Source: Pseudoalteromonas distincta
Lineage (GTDB): Bacteria; Pseudomonadota; Gammaproteobacteria; Enterobacterales; Alteromonadaceae
Assembly (NCBI RefSeq): GCF_000814675.1
Contig: NZ_JWIG01000001.1
Coordinates: 1 to 64,000 of the forward strand
Direction of reading: 5' to 3'
DNA: 64,000 nt
Shown piece after piece: positions 51,379 to 62,671 of the stretch. A model generated the notes under the pieces. The model ran no database searches. It was not told the origin of the DNA and was given only the letters and a program-made list of their open reading frames with translations. Each line of letters opens with the position of its first letter. Position 1 is the first letter of the stretch. The position numbers were made by a program, and so were the translations under genes.

Positions 51379-53352
51379 TTATTCTATTCCGTCGAGCAGG
51401 TAGTGCTCTACCCGCTCAACACGCCTTGGTTTACCTTGTAACACTAAAACGTCATTAGCCAATAAGATTGTTTGTGCTGATGGCGTGTCTATTTCTGCCC
51501 CTTCTCTGCGCAGTGCTTTTACCAGTACCCGACGCTTTTCTAAATTTAAATTTTCGATTTTTTTATTAACTGCATAAGCTTTATCAGGAAGAGCAACCAC
51601 ATGTAAGTACTCTAACCTGTCACTTGATGTATCTTCGTTATCTTTAAAATAGCCTGCATAAAAGCTTTGCATTAACGGATAACGATTACGACGCTCTTTA
51701 CTTACTCTTCGCACAATACGCGTCATCGGTACTCCCGACATAGACAACACATGCGACACGAGCATTAAGCTTGCCTCTAACGACTCAGGTACTACTTCGG
51801 TTACGCCCAACTCTTTTAAATAATCTAGCTGGCTATCGTCACGGGTACGAATGAGTATTTTAACATTGGGTGCTATTTGCTTTATGGCATCAATCACAAC
51901 TTGTGCATGATCAAACTCTGTAAAAGTAATAATAACCAAGCGAGCTCGCTCTACTCCTGCGCACTTTAAAATATCTTTTTGTTTAACATAGCCAAATATG
52001 ACAGGCTCACCCGCCGCTTTGCCTTCTTGTACTAAAATTGGGTTACTTTCAATCGCAACATAGTCTATTGCTTCGGGCTTTAAAAAACGCGCTATAGTTT
52101 GCCCAACTCGTGAAAAACCACAAATAACAACATGGTCACTATAAAGCGTACTACTTTGTGGCTCACTCTCGAGCGCCAAACTTGGGCGATCGAGTATGCC
52201 TAAACGCTTTAAAATAAATGGCGTTTTATCAATCAAAAATGGGGTAAATGCCATTGAAAGCACACCAAGGGCAATTAAAAATGAAGCTTGCTCTGAATTT
52301 AATAATTGATGCTGGCCAGCAAGTGCAATAAGTACAAAGCCAAACTCCCCCATTTGCCACAGCATAATGCCACAGGCGAGTGAATCTTGGTTTCGCTCAT
52401 GCATTAGCCGCGCGCTAAAGGCTACCACTGCAATTTTTAATACCAGTAAACCCAGCAAGGCACCAATAATTATTACGATATGCCCCAGTACAAATAAAAT
52501 ATCTAGCTGCATACCTACAGTAACAAAAAATAGCCCCATTAAAATATCGCGAAATGGGCGTATATCGGCCTCTAACTGATGCCTGTAATGGCTCTCACCT
52601 AACATCATTCCGGCTAAAAAAGCACCTAGCGCCATAGACAAGCCAAACATATAGGTTAAAAAGCCTGCAAACAACGCGACTAATATGGTGGTAAGTACAA
52701 ATAACTCATCGGTTCGTACTTGCGCTATTTCTTTAAACACAATGGGCAATACCCATTTACCAATTGCCCAAAGAAGCACACATACAAATGCGCCTTTACT
52801 TAGGGCAAACGCTAAAGCCCAGCCAATACTTTGAGAGTCACTTGATGCAAATAAAGGAAGTATTATTAATAGAGGAACAACAGCAATATCTTGAAAAAGC
52901 AGTACACCAACGGCCAATTGCCCACGGCGCTGATTAAGCTCACCCGTTTCCTTTAATAGCTTAACAACCACAGCGGTTGAAGAAAGTGCCATAATTGTGC
53001 CGATGGTAAAACTGGTGAGTAATGAAAAGTTTAAGCAATATAGAATAATAATGAAGAGTAAACTGGTTATACCTACTTGTAATGAGCCCAAACCAAATAC
53101 TAGGTTTCGCATTGCCATTAACCGAGAAATAGAAAATTCTAGCCCTAAACTAAATAACAAAAACACAATACCCAATTCAGCTACAAACTCTATTTCGTGA
53201 GATTGTGCAAGCCAGCCAATACCATGACTACCGGCTAAAACCCCCGTTGCTAGGTACGCTAAAATAGGCGGCAAGCCAATGCGCTTAAAAAACCACACAA
53301 AAAGAACTGCCGCGACTAATAAGCCAAAAATTTGAGCATTAATACTTTGCAA
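51379..53352 (-). CDS. CPA2-family cation:proton antiporter (KefB/KefC type)
   Basis: The 657-residue inner-membrane protein has about 12 helices (LGIVFLLFSLGLEFSISRL, then GALLFQDIAVVPLL-type LLFQDIAVVPLLII). A TrkA-N/RCK domain follows near 405-520 (HVVICGFSRVGQTIARFL, the Rossmann GxGxxG-like loop), and a TrkA-C domain at the end. It should exchange K+ or Na+ for protons under nucleotide or redox control. The start is TTG at 53352 with GAGG 8 nt upstream. Nothing next to it resembles the KefF/KefG partner. Confidence 0.92.
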   Translation of the reverse strand: MQSINAQIFGLLVAAVLFVWFFKRIGLPPILAYLATGVLAGSHGIGWLAQSHEIEFVAELGIVFLLFSLGLEFSISRLMAMRNLVFGLGSLQVGITSLLFIIILYCLNFSLLTSFTIGTIMALSSTAVVVKLLKETGELNQRRGQLAVGVLLFQDIAVVPLLIILPLFASSDSQSIGWALAFALSKGAFVCVLLWAIGKWVLPIVFKEIAQVRTDELFVLTTILVALFAGFLTYMFGLSMALGAFLAGMMLGESHYRHQLEADIRPFRDILMGLFFVTVGMQLDILFVLGHIVIIIGALLGLLVLKIAVVAFSARLMHERNQDSLACGIMLWQMGEFGFVLIALAGQHQLLNSEQASFLIALGVLSMAFTPFLIDKTPFILKRLGILDRPSLALESEPQSSTLYSDHVVICGFSRVGQTIARFLKPEAIDYVAIESNPILVQEGKAAGEPVIFGYVKQKDILKCAGVERARLVIITFTEFDHAQVVIDAIKQIAPNVKILIRTRDDSQLDYLKELGVTEVVPESLEASLMLVSHVLSMSGVPMTRIVRRVSKERRNRYPLMQSFYAGYFKDNEDTSSDRLEYLHVVALPDKAYAVNKKIENLNLEKRRVLVKALRREGAEIDTPSAQTILLANDVLVLQGKPRRVERVEHYLLDGIE

Positions 53353-53485
53353 ATGCAGCCTCGCGTTTAAATTAAACTAGTAGCTTGTAAGTAAATATAA
53401 CAACCATATGTTTTTCATGCAATTTTAAAATATGGCACAAAAATAGCTTAGTTATTGCAAAGTAACACCCTCGGGGGAGAATTTA

Positions 53486-54382
53486 ATGGAAAACGTCCAT
53501 ATTTTGACGCAGCGTGTGTCTGGTCGCGGTGATTTTTTGCCGTTTTCGGCTGAACACTCACCTACAAATGAAATAACTGAAACGCATGAACTCGTCGCAG
53601 AGCTACAAACAAGCTTAGTGATCGAGGATGTTCTGGCTATTTACGCTAAATTTGCAAAACAATTGCTCAATTTTTCTGGATTGCAGTTTCAATCAACTTT
53701 AGGTACTGCTCAAACATCACAAAGTGATACAAATAGTACACCCTATATTTTTGATTTAGCGATTAATAAAGACCACTTAGGGCAGCTAATTTATTTTAGT
53801 AAATTCCCGCTTGGTCAAGCCATTGAGAAAAAGCTACATACTTTGCATACTGCGCTGGTTTATCCACTTCGTAATGCGATGATGTATAGTCGCGTACTAA
53901 AGCTTGCCACAAAGGATGCGTTAACCGGTTTAAATAATCGTAGTCAATTTAATGATTTTTTACTTCAAAAGCTTGAAAACTGTCGCCGTTATCAACGTCC
54001 ATTTAGTTTAATGTTGCTTGATTTAGATAACTTTAAACAAGTTAACGACAACTTCGGCCATAAAATTGGTGACGATACACTTAAAGAATTTTCAAAAGTA
54101 CTGTGTAGTAGTATACGCGGCACTGATTCGGTATTTAGATTTGGTGGTGATGAGTTTGCTTTACTTATTGAAGACCCTGAGTTTACAACTAATAAAGTAA
54201 TTGCTGAGCGTATAATGTGCTTAGTAAGAAAATCGCCATTAATGTCTAAGTATAAAGTAACAACTAGTATTGGTTTTACTCTAGCTAACAGCCAAGATTG
54301 CGAAACTGAGATATTTGCTCGAGCAGATAAAGGTTTATACAAAGCAAAGGCATCAGGTAGAAACTGCGCAAAAGCATATTAG
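53486..54382 (+). CDS. Diguanylate cyclase (GGDEF) with N-terminal sensor region
   Basis: The 298-residue protein has an N-terminal region of about 135 residues that looks GAF-like, then a GGDEF domain. The latter has KDALTGLNNRSQF, LDLDNFKQVNDNFGHKIGDD and the active site FGGDEF at 219-224. RGTD at 211-214 is an intact product-inhibition I-site (RxxD five residues before GGDEF). It should make cyclic di-GMP. No EAL domain, no membrane helix, so it is cytoplasmic. SD GGGGGAGA is strong. Confidence 0.92.
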   Translation: MENVHILTQRVSGRGDFLPFSAEHSPTNEITETHELVAELQTSLVIEDVLAIYAKFAKQLLNFSGLQFQSTLGTAQTSQSDTNSTPYIFDLAINKDHLGQLIYFSKFPLGQAIEKKLHTLHTALVYPLRNAMMYSRVLKLATKDALTGLNNRSQFNDFLLQKLENCRRYQRPFSLMLLDLDNFKQVNDNFGHKIGDDTLKEFSKVLCSSIRGTDSVFRFGGDEFALLIEDPEFTTNKVIAERIMCLVRKSPLMSKYKVTTSIGFTLANSQDCETEIFARADKGLYKAKASGRNCAKAY

Positions 54383-54408
54383 TTTTTACTTAACTGCATT
54401 AAATAAAA

Positions 54409-54433
54409 AAGCCTAGCTTCCCCCGCTAGGCTT
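54409..54433 (-). terminator. Terminator overlapping the 3' codons of the small membrane protein
   Basis: On the minus strand, AAGCCTAGC, a 7-nt loop and the complement are followed by TTTTTTATTT. The stop codon (54413-54415) and the last codons (KPSGGS) form the hairpin, so coding end and terminator are one. It also faces the GGDEF gene convergently. Confidence 0.85.
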
Positions 54434-54766
54434 TGCACTTACCAATTTATAAATAAACAACGCAGCACAAAAACCAAAAAAGAACCCGCTAATTAAATTA
54501 AGTAATGCAGTAATAGTAGCAAGCGGTGTAAATAATACTAAAAGCAGTGGCAGGCTCACGCCTAAAATAAAAAACAATCCACCTTTACCTAACCAATAAG
54601 CTAATAAAAGTACTGCAGATGCAACCCCACCAGCGACTGCATAACCTAACGTAACTATATTTAACTCAAGTAAAACATTAGCGATAACAGCAATAAGCGC
54701 TGTTATTAGCATACCCATTGGCGCTTTTTTTACTAACGATAAGCCAACATGCGGCTGTTTACTCAT
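54413..54766 (-). CDS. Small membrane protein of unknown function
   Basis: The 117-residue protein has four hydrophobic segments (about 18-34, 38-58, 63-82, 86-108) and a short charged N-terminus. It is directly joined to tilS (TAA then ATG, no gap), so it is co-expressed with the tRNA synthetase. I recognise no family. Confidence 0.7.
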   Translation of the reverse strand: MSKQPHVGLSLVKKAPMGMLITALIAVIANVLLELNIVTLGYAVAGGVASAVLLLAYWLGKGGLFFILGVSLPLLLVLFTPLATITALLNLISGFFFGFCAALFIYKLVSAKPSGGS

Positions 54767-56071
54767 TTATTTACACTCCCAAAAAATACCATTTTCATCA
54801 ACATGCTTAGCGCTTATAAAACAACCAACCACTTGAACTAACTCATCATTATAAAAAATAAGCGGCACACTGGCGCGTAGCCACGGCGCTATTTTTGCAT
54901 CTTTAAACCAATGCTTAACTGTATTACTGCCAGGCTTTTTAAGTGGTTTAATACGTGCGCTATTGCAATTAAAGCGCACTATTACTTGCTCATTTGAGTG
55001 TGGAGGTCTTACTCCAAAACCAATGCTTTTAATTAATAAGCGCCCGTCTGCAAGTTTTAGCTGTGAATGATTCAGCTCAATATCTATTAATACTTCACTT
55101 GGTGTTACAAAATACAAATAACCTTGGTGACGACGTATTTGCCCATCGAGCAAATCAATACGCATTTGTGCGTCGTTTTTTGCGCACATTGCTTGATTAA
55201 TAATTTGCTCAAGCTGCTTTTGCGATGGCATGACTTGTGTAAATAATGTAAGCCACGCACGTACTATATTTGCAATACGCGCTGAGCTGTATTTGCTTAT
55301 TTGGCTAATGCACAGTGCTTGGTAATCGTTAATACACTTATTTAAATCAAGCTGAGTATATTCATCAAGTAATGTTTGCTGTTGTTGTAGTAGCTCAATA
55401 CTTCGTGCTGTACATTGTTCAAACCCAGCAAAACGCTCGGCTAACACAGGTACTATTTTTGAGCGTAAAAAGTTACGGTCAAAACTTTCATCTGTATTTG
55501 AGTCATCAGTTATGTGGTCAATACTAAAGCGCGCCGCAAACGCTTCTATATCGCTTCGCTTTACGTTTAACAATGGCCTAAAACATACACGGCCACTTTG
55601 CAGCAAACGCGCTTGGTGCATGGCGCCAAGCCCTTTTAAACCCGAGCCACGCTTTAAGCGCAGTAAAAACGTTTCTACTTGGTCGTTTAAATGTTGGCCC
55701 AATAAAACAATGCTGCCTTTTGGGCTTAGCTCATCAAGTGCCTTGTAACGTGCATCGCGAGCTTGGGCTTCAAGGCTCGTACGCGACTGCTGCTCAATTA
55801 CAACTTTTGCGGCTTTAAAAGGCACATCAAGCTCAATACATACGTTTTTGCAAAAGCGTTGCCAGTCATCAGCATACTGGCTCAAGCCATGGTGAACATA
55901 AATAGCTGATACATCAATTGCAGGATTATCGGCTCTTAAAGCACGCATTAAATGCAGCAGCACCACAGAATCAACACCACCAGAAAGCGCCACAGTAAAA
56001 ACAGTGTTACCTTGCTCAATATAGCTATTTAGTGATTTTTTTAATTGCTGATAAATTGCTGTTGTATGCAT
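54767..56071 (-). CDS. tilS: tRNA(Ile)-lysidine synthase
   Basis: The 434-residue enzyme has the N-type ATP pyrophosphatase P-loop SGGVDS at 30-35, followed by VYVHHGLSQYADDW and LLGQHLNDQVETFLLRLKRGSG. The TilS central and C-terminal domains follow, including IKPLKKPGSNTVKHWFKDAK and PWLRASVPLIFY. It converts C34 of tRNA-Ile2 (CAU) to lysidine, which is essential. I take ATG at 56071 over the GTG at 56080; neither has a clear SD. It is separated from accA by a terminator and followed at once by a small membrane protein. Confidence 0.94.
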   Translation of the reverse strand: MHTTAIYQQLKKSLNSYIEQGNTVFTVALSGGVDSVVLLHLMRALRADNPAIDVSAIYVHHGLSQYADDWQRFCKNVCIELDVPFKAAKVVIEQQSRTSLEAQARDARYKALDELSPKGSIVLLGQHLNDQVETFLLRLKRGSGLKGLGAMHQARLLQSGRVCFRPLLNVKRSDIEAFAARFSIDHITDDSNTDESFDRNFLRSKIVPVLAERFAGFEQCTARSIELLQQQQTLLDEYTQLDLNKCINDYQALCISQISKYSSARIANIVRAWLTLFTQVMPSQKQLEQIINQAMCAKNDAQMRIDLLDGQIRRHQGYLYFVTPSEVLIDIELNHSQLKLADGRLLIKSIGFGVRPPHSNEQVIVRFNCNSARIKPLKKPGSNTVKHWFKDAKIAPWLRASVPLIFYNDELVQVVGCFISAKHVDENGIFWECK

Positions 56072-56111
56072 ATGCCGCACTTTTATATAAAAACTCTGAA
56101 CATTTTAAAGC

Positions 56112-56136
56112 AAAAAAGCCGCATAAGCGGCTTTTT
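56112..56136 (-). terminator. Bidirectional terminator between accA and tilS
   Basis: AAAAAGCCGC, an ATAA loop and GCGGCTTTTTTTT form a symmetrical hairpin with T-runs readable on both strands. For the minus strand it ends the lpxB-rnhB-dnaE-accA transcript. Confidence 0.92.
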
Positions 56137-56153
56137 TTTAACAATTAATGTGT

Positions 56154-57110
56154 TTAGCAATAACCAAACGACATTAAACGTTTGTAACGTTGATCAAGCA
56201 TTTCTTCAAGCGTAAGCGCTTGTAAGTCTGCTAGGTCACGCTTAAGGCGTACTTTTAAGTTACGTGCCATAGCATCGTAATTACGATGTGCACCACCTAG
56301 AGGCTCATCAACTAAGTTGTTGATTAAGTCTAGCTCTTTAACGCGCTCTGCGGTTACACCCATTGCTTCTGCTGCAAGCGGTGCTTTGTCAGCGCTTTTC
56401 CAAAGAATAGACGCACAACCTTCAGGCGAAATTACAGAATAAGTGCTGTATTGCAACATGTTAACTCTGTCGCCAACACCAATTGCTAATGCACCGCCTG
56501 AACCGCCTTCACCAATAACCGTACATATTGTCGGCACTTTAAGTGACGCCATTACTTTTAAGTTACGTGCGATTGCTTCAGATTGACCACGTTCTTCAGC
56601 GCCAACACCTGGGTATGCACCTGGTGTGTCAATAAAGGTCATGATTGGCATTTTAAAACGCTCAGCCATTTCCATTAAGCGTAATGCTTTACGGTAACCT
56701 TCTGGCTTTGGCATACCAAAGTTGCGTTTAATTTTTTCAGCGGTATCACGACCTTTTTGTTGGCCAATAACCATTACTGGTTCGCCATCTAAACGCGCAA
56801 TGCCACCTAAAATAGCTGGATCGTTAGCAAAAGTACGATCGCCAGCAAACTCGTCAAATTCCGTGAAAATGCGCTCGATATAATCTCGAGTGTAAGGACG
56901 CAACGGATGACGTGCTAACTGTGATACTTGCCAAGCGCCTAAATTAGAAAAAATCTCCTGTTTTTGTTTGGCACTTTTTTCTTTTAATTTGCTGACTTCC
57001 TCTTCTAACTCAAGGTCTAATTCGCCAGCGCGGCTGATACTTTGTAATTCTTCAATTTTTGCTTCTAATTCTGCAATTGGAAGCTCAAAATCAAGATAAT
57101 TGAGGCTCAT
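56154..57110 (-). CDS. accA: Acetyl-CoA carboxylase carboxyltransferase subunit alpha
   Basis: The 318-residue length equals E. coli AccA (319). It opens [20 protein letters not shown] and has the family segments [53 protein letters not shown] and [17 protein letters not shown]. With AccD it moves the carboxyl group from biotin to acetyl-CoA, the first step of fatty-acid synthesis. It follows dnaE by 16 nt, as in E. coli, and a strong terminator follows. Confidence 0.98.
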   Translation of the reverse strand: MSLNYLDFELPIAELEAKIEELQSISRAGELDLELEEEVSKLKEKSAKQKQEIFSNLGAWQVSQLARHPLRPYTRDYIERIFTEFDEFAGDRTFANDPAILGGIARLDGEPVMVIGQQKGRDTAEKIKRNFGMPKPEGYRKALRLMEMAERFKMPIMTFIDTPGAYPGVGAEERGQSEAIARNLKVMASLKVPTICTVIGEGGSGGALAIGVGDRVNMLQYSTYSVISPEGCASILWKSADKAPLAAEAMGVTAERVKELDLINNLVDEPLGGAHRNYDAMARNLKVRLKRDLADLQALTLEEMLDQRYKRLMSFGYC

Positions 57111-57126
57111 GCTCTAAACTACCTAA

Positions 57127-60100
57127 TTAGTTAAATTCTAGTTCTACATCTTGCGCAGCCATTAGTGATAACTTATGGATTAAGTCGTCACTTGGCGTAA
57201 CACACCATTCGATCCCAAGAGTTAATTGCGCCAACGCATCTGGACGTTGGTAATAAACCTTGATCGGACACGTTCCCATTTTATAGGGTTCGAGTACTTT
57301 TTGTAATTTATCGAAGAAACCTGCCTCGATTTGCACCATGTTCAGCGTCATTTTAATCGCTTTAATACGCTTTTCACGCGCTTGAGCAATGGTGTTTATT
57401 TCTCTGGCGGTCATTGTAATACCACCGGAGAAGTTATCAAAGCTGACCTGTCCAGATATTACCAAGATATTGTTAACTTGGAGCATATCTTGGTACTTTT
57501 CAAACTCGTCTGAATACAAGCGTACATCAATCCGTGCACTCTTGTCATCTAAAGTTACTAAGGCCCAACGATTTCCTTTTTTATTAATTAATACCCTAGA
57601 AGCAATAACTAAACCAGCTGCCGTTGCAAACACATCACGATTAGTTGGCTGTAAATCTACTATTTTTCCGCTAGTGTAATGCCTAAGCTCACGGCGGTAC
57701 TGATTTATCGGATGCCCAGTTAAATAAAGGCCTAGCGTCTCTTTTTCGCCATCTAACCACTCGTTATCAGTAAGCCCTGTGGCTTTAATAAAAGCTTGTT
57801 CAACTTCATCAGGCTCAGTAGCTAATAAACCAAATAAGTCACTTTGTCCTAATTGCTCAGCTTTGTTGTGTTGATCGGCCGCACGCATAGCATCTTTTAA
57901 ACTGGCTAGTAATGTAGCACGCCCAGATTGGGTTTTCTCTGGTCCTAATTGATCCAAAGCACCTGCGTAAATTAATTTTTCAGTAACACGTTTATTTAAG
58001 CGTTTTAAATCAACACGGGCACAAAAATCAAATAAATCTTTAAATGGGCCGCCTTTTGCACGCGCTTCTAAAATTGCTTCAACCGGTGCCTCACCTACGC
58101 CTTTTATCGCGCCAATGCCGTAAACAATTTCACCTTCAAGGTTTACTGTAAACTTAAACTCACCTGCATTTACGTCTGGTGGTAATAAGGTGAGCTTCAT
58201 GTTTTCACATTCATCCACCAAAATAACTATTTTGTCGGTGTTATCCATATCGGCCGACATTACCGCAGCCATAAACTCTGCAGGATGATGCGTTTTCATC
58301 CACAATGTTTGATACGATACAAGTGCGTAAGCTGCTGAGTGAGATTTGTTAAAACCGTAACCTGCGAACTTTTCTACCAAGTCGAAGATTTTTATCGCAA
58401 GCTCGCCGTCAATGCCGTTATTTCTTGCCCCATCTTCAAACGTTGAACGCTGCTTTGCCATTTCTTCGGGTTTTTTCTTACCCATTGCACGACGCAGCAT
58501 GTCGGCGCCACCTAGCGTGTAACCTGCTAGTACTTGCGCAATTTGCATTACTTGTTCTTGATACAAAATAATGCCGTAGGTTGGATCAAGTATTGGTTTT
58601 AAGCTTTCGTGCTGATACTGCGCATCTGGGTATGAGATTTCTTCTCGGCCCAGTTTTCGGTCGATAAAGTTATCTACCATGCCTGATTGCAGCGGACCTG
58701 GGCGGAACAAGGCCACAAGTGCAATCATATCTTCAAAGCAGTCGGGCTTAAGGCGGCGTACTAAGTCTTTCATACCACGCGACTCTAGCTGGAATACAGC
58801 AGTCGTTTCGGCTCGAAGTAGCAACTCAATACTTTTTTTATCATCCAGTGGAATGGTGTTTATATCAACGGGGTCTTTACCTTGGCGCTTCATGCGCACA
58901 TTGGTCATATCGACCGCCCACTGCAATATAGTCAGTGTACGTAAACCCAAGAAATCGAACTTAACTAAGCCGGCTGTTTCTACATCGTTTTTATCAAACT
59001 GTGTTACTGGAAACTTACCTTCGTCATCGCAATAAAGCGCAGCGAAGTCGGTAATAGTGGTTGGCGATATTACTACGCCACCCGCATGCTTACCGGCATT
59101 ACGTGTACACCCTTCAAGGATGCGACACATGTCGATTAAATCTTTTACCTCATTGTCGCCATCGTAGGCTTCTTGCAAGCGTGGTTCTACATCAAACGCT
59201 TTGGCAAGTGTCATACCGGGGTCACCCGGAATCAATTTTGAAATTCGATCAACAAACCCGTAAGGATGGCCAAGCACTCGCCCTACATCGCGTATTACCG
59301 CTTTTGCAGCCATGGTACCAAAGGTAATAATTTGCGAAACCGCATCTCGACCATACAAAGCCGACACGTGATCAATTACTTCGTCTCGTCTATCCATACA
59401 AAAATCGACGTCGAAATCGGGCATTGATACACGTTCAGGGTTTAAGAATCGCTCAAAGAGTAAGTCAAACTCAAGTGGATCAAGGTCGGTAATTTTAAGT
59501 GCGTACGCAACTAACGAACCCGCACCTGAACCACGACCAGGTCCAACTGGAATATTATTATCTTTACTCCACTGAATAAACTCCATTACGATTAAGAAGT
59601 AACCTGGGAATCCCATTTGGTTGATTACACCGAGTTCAATTGCAAGACGCTCATCGTATTCAACACGTTTTACTTTTCTATCTTCTTCGTCGGGGAATAA
59701 AAACTGTAGTCGCTCTTCAAGGCCATCTTCTGACACTTTAACTAAAAAGTCTTCAATTTTAAGCGAGCCGGTTGGGTAATCAGGTAAAAAGTAAGTACCT
59801 AATTGCACAGTTACATTACAACGCTTAGCGATTTCTACGGTATTTTGTAGGGCTTCTGGAATATCGCTAAAAAGCTCAGCCATTTGCTCTGGTGTTTTTA
59901 GATATTGTTCTTCAGAGAACCGTTTAGGGCGGCGCTTATCATCGAGCGTGTAACCATCAAAAATAGCAACACGAATTTCGTGCGCTTCAAAGTTTTCGGG
60001 CTTTAAAAACACCACTTCGTTGGTGGCTACAACCGGTAGTTGCTCTTTAGCAGCAAGCTCTACCGCCATGTGTAAGTAATCTTCTTCAAGCGGTCGATTG

Positions 60101-60618
60101 GTGCGAACAAGCTCTAGGTAGTAGTTATCGCTAAAATGCTGCTTATAAAAACTAACAACCGATTCAATTACAGTCGGATTATTTTTTAATAACGCTTTAC
60201 CTAAGTCACCGTCTTTAGCGCCTGAGAGAATAATTAAGCCTGCTTTTAGCTCAACTAACCACTCGCGGTCAATCACAGGGCGATGAAATACATGCCCACG
60301 CTGATACGCTTTAGATATTAATAAGGTAATATTTTTATAGCCGTCGTTGTCTTTGGCTAATATGGTTAAGCGGCTTGGCTCATCAGGAAACTCTGGGCTA
60401 CGAACCCAAAAGTCAGCACCCACTATAGGTTTAATACCTGCATTATGCGTGGCGCCATAAAAACGCACTAAACCACAAAAGTTCATTTGATCAGTAATTG
60501 CAATGGCTGGCATTTGCAGCTCTTGCGCTTTTGCGACTATTGGCTTTGTTTTAGCAAGGCCATCAACCATCGAAAAGTCTGAATGAACTCTTAAATGAAC
60601 AAAATCAGGAGCAGCCAT
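57127..60618 (-). CDS. dnaE: DNA polymerase III alpha subunit
   Basis: The 1163-residue length matches E. coli DnaE (1160). It begins with the PHP domain ([18 protein letters not shown]), has the polymerase acid cluster in [16 protein letters not shown], the fingers and tandem HhH region, and a C-terminal OB fold ([20 protein letters not shown]). Segments [14 protein letters not shown] and [19 protein letters not shown] are typical. It is the replicative polymerase. It lies 2 nt after rnhB and 16 nt before accA, so it belongs to the conserved lpxB-rnhB-dnaE-accA operon. Confidence 0.98.
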   Translation of the reverse strand: MAAPDFVHLRVHSDFSMVDGLAKTKPIVAKAQELQMPAIAITDQMNFCGLVRFYGATHNAGIKPIVGADFWVRSPEFPDEPSRLTILAKDNDGYKNITLLISKAYQRGHVFHRPVIDREWLVELKAGLIILSGAKDGDLGKALLKNNPTVIESVVSFYKQHFSDNYYLELVRTNRPLEEDYLHMAVELAAKEQLPVVATNEVVFLKPENFEAHEIRVAIFDGYTLDDKRRPKRFSEEQYLKTPEQMAELFSDIPEALQNTVEIAKRCNVTVQLGTYFLPDYPTGSLKIEDFLVKVSEDGLEERLQFLFPDEEDRKVKRVEYDERLAIELGVINQMGFPGYFLIVMEFIQWSKDNNIPVGPGRGSGAGSLVAYALKITDLDPLEFDLLFERFLNPERVSMPDFDVDFCMDRRDEVIDHVSALYGRDAVSQIITFGTMAAKAVIRDVGRVLGHPYGFVDRISKLIPGDPGMTLAKAFDVEPRLQEAYDGDNEVKDLIDMCRILEGCTRNAGKHAGGVVISPTTITDFAALYCDDEGKFPVTQFDKNDVETAGLVKFDFLGLRTLTILQWAVDMTNVRMKRQGKDPVDINTIPLDDKKSIELLLRAETTAVFQLESRGMKDLVRRLKPDCFEDMIALVALFRPGPLQSGMVDNFIDRKLGREEISYPDAQYQHESLKPILDPTYGIILYQEQVMQIAQVLAGYTLGGADMLRRAMGKKKPEEMAKQRSTFEDGARNNGIDGELAIKIFDLVEKFAGYGFNKSHSAAYALVSYQTLWMKTHHPAEFMAAVMSADMDNTDKIVILVDECENMKLTLLPPDVNAGEFKFTVNLEGEIVYGIGAIKGVGEAPVEAILEARAKGGPFKDLFDFCARVDLKRLNKRVTEKLIYAGALDQLGPEKTQSGRATLLASLKDAMRAADQHNKAEQLGQSDLFGLLATEPDEVEQAFIKATGLTDNEWLDGEKETLGLYLTGHPINQYRRELRHYTSGKIVDLQPTNRDVFATAAGLVIASRVLINKKGNRWALVTLDDKSARIDVRLYSDEFEKYQDMLQVNNILVISGQVSFDNFSGGITMTAREINTIAQAREKRIKAIKMTLNMVQIEAGFFDKLQKVLEPYKMGTCPIKVYYQRPDALAQLTLGIEWCVTPSDDLIHKLSLMAAQDVELEFN

Positions 60619-60620
60619 GC

Positions 60621-61223
60621 TTAGCCCTCACCATTGACTTGCGCCAAAACCCGCTGCACAGGTTTAAAGCTTTTACGATGCTCGTCAATTGCACCGTATT
60701 GTTCAAGTGCTGCAAAGTGCGCTTTAGTGGGATACCCTTTGTGCCCTGCAAAACCATATTCTGGGTGGCGTTTATCAAGTTCAAGCATTTCGTCATCGCG
60801 TGCTACTTTAGCTAAAATAGACGCCGCTGAAATTTCGGCCACTAAGCTATCACCTTTAACAACAGCTTGTGCTGGCATAGTGAGTTTTGGCAATCGATTA
60901 CCATCTATAAATACAAATTCAGGTTGTGTGCTTAATGCCTCTACTGCGCGAGACATGGCAAGCATCGTTGCGTGCAGAATATTTAACTCATCAATTTCTG
61001 TTGGACTGCAGCGTCCATACGCGTAGCACAATGCTTTTTCTTTTATTTCAATTGCAAGTGCTTGGCGTTTTTTATCCGTTAGTTTTTTAGAATCTGCTAA
61101 GCCTGCAATTGGTTTAGTGGGATCTAAAATAACGGCGGCAGTGACTACATCACCAACAAGTGGGCCGCGCCCTACTTCATCTACACCAGCAATTAAGGAT
61201 ACATTGGGTCTATCAATCTGCAT
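60621..61223 (-). CDS. rnhB: Ribonuclease HII
   Basis: The 200-residue protein has the acidic centre in [15 protein letters not shown] (Asp-Glu pair), the Asp in FIDGNRLP, the Asp in [10 protein letters not shown] and the C-terminal [17 protein letters not shown] segment [14 protein letters not shown]. It removes RNA from RNA/DNA hybrids and single ribonucleotides. It overlaps lpxB by 11 nt and is followed by dnaE after 2 nt. Confidence 0.97.
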   Translation of the reverse strand: MQIDRPNVSLIAGVDEVGRGPLVGDVVTAAVILDPTKPIAGLADSKKLTDKKRQALAIEIKEKALCYAYGRCSPTEIDELNILHATMLAMSRAVEALSTQPEFVFIDGNRLPKLTMPAQAVVKGDSLVAEISAASILAKVARDDEMLELDKRHPEYGFAGHKGYPTKAHFAALEQYGAIDEHRKSFKPVQRVLAQVNGEG

Positions 61224-62370
61224 TTATTAACTCCGCCACAGCATTGGCTGCTTGTTCACTGGCATTTAATCTAATTTTTCCGTGAATAGCTAAAAAGCGT
61301 GCTTTTAGCTCTTTGTTATCTGTGTTGAGCATAGGGGTAAGTGCGTTTGTTAAGTTAGTCACATTACACTCGGTTTGTAAAAACTCAGGCACTAGCTCTT
61401 CGTCGGCTAATAAATTAGGCAGCGAAAAGTACTTAATATTAAACGTAAATAAAGTTTTAAAAATCCAATAGCTCAAAGGCTTTATTTTATAGCCCACAAC
61501 CATTGGCTTTTTATAAAGCATACCTTCAAGTGTTGCAGTGCCCGACGCTAATAAAATAGCATCAGCAGCTTGCATCGCTAATTTAGACTGCCCATCAAGC
61601 AGGTTAACATTAAGGTTTGGTGCAGTAGCTTTTAATATATCACTAAACTGCGCTTTGCGTTTTTCGTTAACTAACGGCACCACAATTTTAAGATTGGGGT
61701 TTTTAGCTTGCAGCTCTGCGGCTGTTTTAATGTAAGTCTCGCTTAGCAAACCAACTTCAGAGCCTCGACTACCAGGTAGCAGCGCCAGTACTTTGTCATC
61801 AAGGCTTAAGCCGAGTTCTTCACGTGCTTTAGTATCGTCGTGCTCAAGCGCTATGTCGTCAGCCAAGGTATGCCCCACAAATGTACATGGCACTTGGTGC
61901 TTATCGTAGAACTCTTTTTCAAATGGTAATAATGCTAACACTAAGTTAGTGGCTGCACTTATTGTATGAATGCGCTTTTCGCGCCACGCCCAAACAGACG
62001 GACTTACATACTGTACGGTTTTAATGCCCGCATCTTTAAGTGGTTTTTCTACACGTAAGTTAAAATCGGGTGCATCAATACCTATAAATACATCAGGTGG
62101 GTTATCTACAAAATGCTGCACGAGTTGTTTACGTATTTTAAGCAAACGTGGTAAACGCCCTAGCACCTCAACAAGCCCCATTACCGAAAGCTCATCCATG
62201 TCGTAAAGTGTTTTACAGCCCTGCGCTTGCATTTTAGGTCCTGCTATTCCTTCAAAAATAGCGTCCGGAAAGTGTTTTTTAAGGGCTTTAATTAATCCTT
62301 CACCTAAAATATCGCCCGACAGTTCACCTGCCACAATACCAATACGTAGTTGTTTTTTATCTTTATTCAT
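61213..62370 (-). CDS. lpxB: Lipid-A-disaccharide synthase
   Basis: The 385-residue protein (E. coli 382) begins [20 protein letters not shown] and has [22 protein letters not shown] segment [25 protein letters not shown] and [20 protein letters not shown]. It joins UDP-diacylglucosamine and lipid X to form the lipid A disaccharide at the inner membrane. In most gammaproteobacteria lpxA comes directly before it; here the upstream neighbour is a divergent cydA, so lpxB must start its own transcript. Confidence 0.97.
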   Translation of the reverse strand: MNKDKKQLRIGIVAGELSGDILGEGLIKALKKHFPDAIFEGIAGPKMQAQGCKTLYDMDELSVMGLVEVLGRLPRLLKIRKQLVQHFVDNPPDVFIGIDAPDFNLRVEKPLKDAGIKTVQYVSPSVWAWREKRIHTISAATNLVLALLPFEKEFYDKHQVPCTFVGHTLADDIALEHDDTKAREELGLSLDDKVLALLPGSRGSEVGLLSETYIKTAAELQAKNPNLKIVVPLVNEKRKAQFSDILKATAPNLNVNLLDGQSKLAMQAADAILLASGTATLEGMLYKKPMVVGYKIKPLSYWIFKTLFTFNIKYFSLPNLLADEELVPEFLQTECNVTNLTNALTPMLNTDNKELKARFLAIHGKIRLNASEQAANAVAELINAD

Positions 62371-62582
62371 TTGATTTTATTTCACAAGTAAACCAGGCGT
62401 TCATGCTTGTTAGTTTACCGTGTTTTACTGTTTGGTTAAACGCTTTAAATAACTGGTTTTTTATTACCTAAGTTAAGGCTTTATGTTGTTTGTTTTTAAT
62501 ACTGATGTAGCATAGGAAATATATATTACGCTTTACTAATATGTATGTTGACAAAGATTGCACAAACGTAAATACTATTACA

Positions 62583-62606
62583 AACTTTCAGTAATTACTG
62601 AAAGTT
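62583..62606. promoter_or_regulatory. 24-bp perfect palindrome upstream of cydA
   Basis: The half-site AACTTTCAGTAA is followed at once by its exact complement. It lies 66 nt before the cydA start and 212 nt from lpxB, where a dimeric regulator could bind. It does not match the consensus sites I know for Fnr, ArcA, NsrR or Fur. A hairpin terminator is unlikely as no T-run follows. Confidence 0.6.
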
Positions 62607-62671
62607 CATTAAAACTTAACTTTGCCAATAAAATGTTGCCCTGTTAATCCGTCACTCTCAAGGAGCCAATA

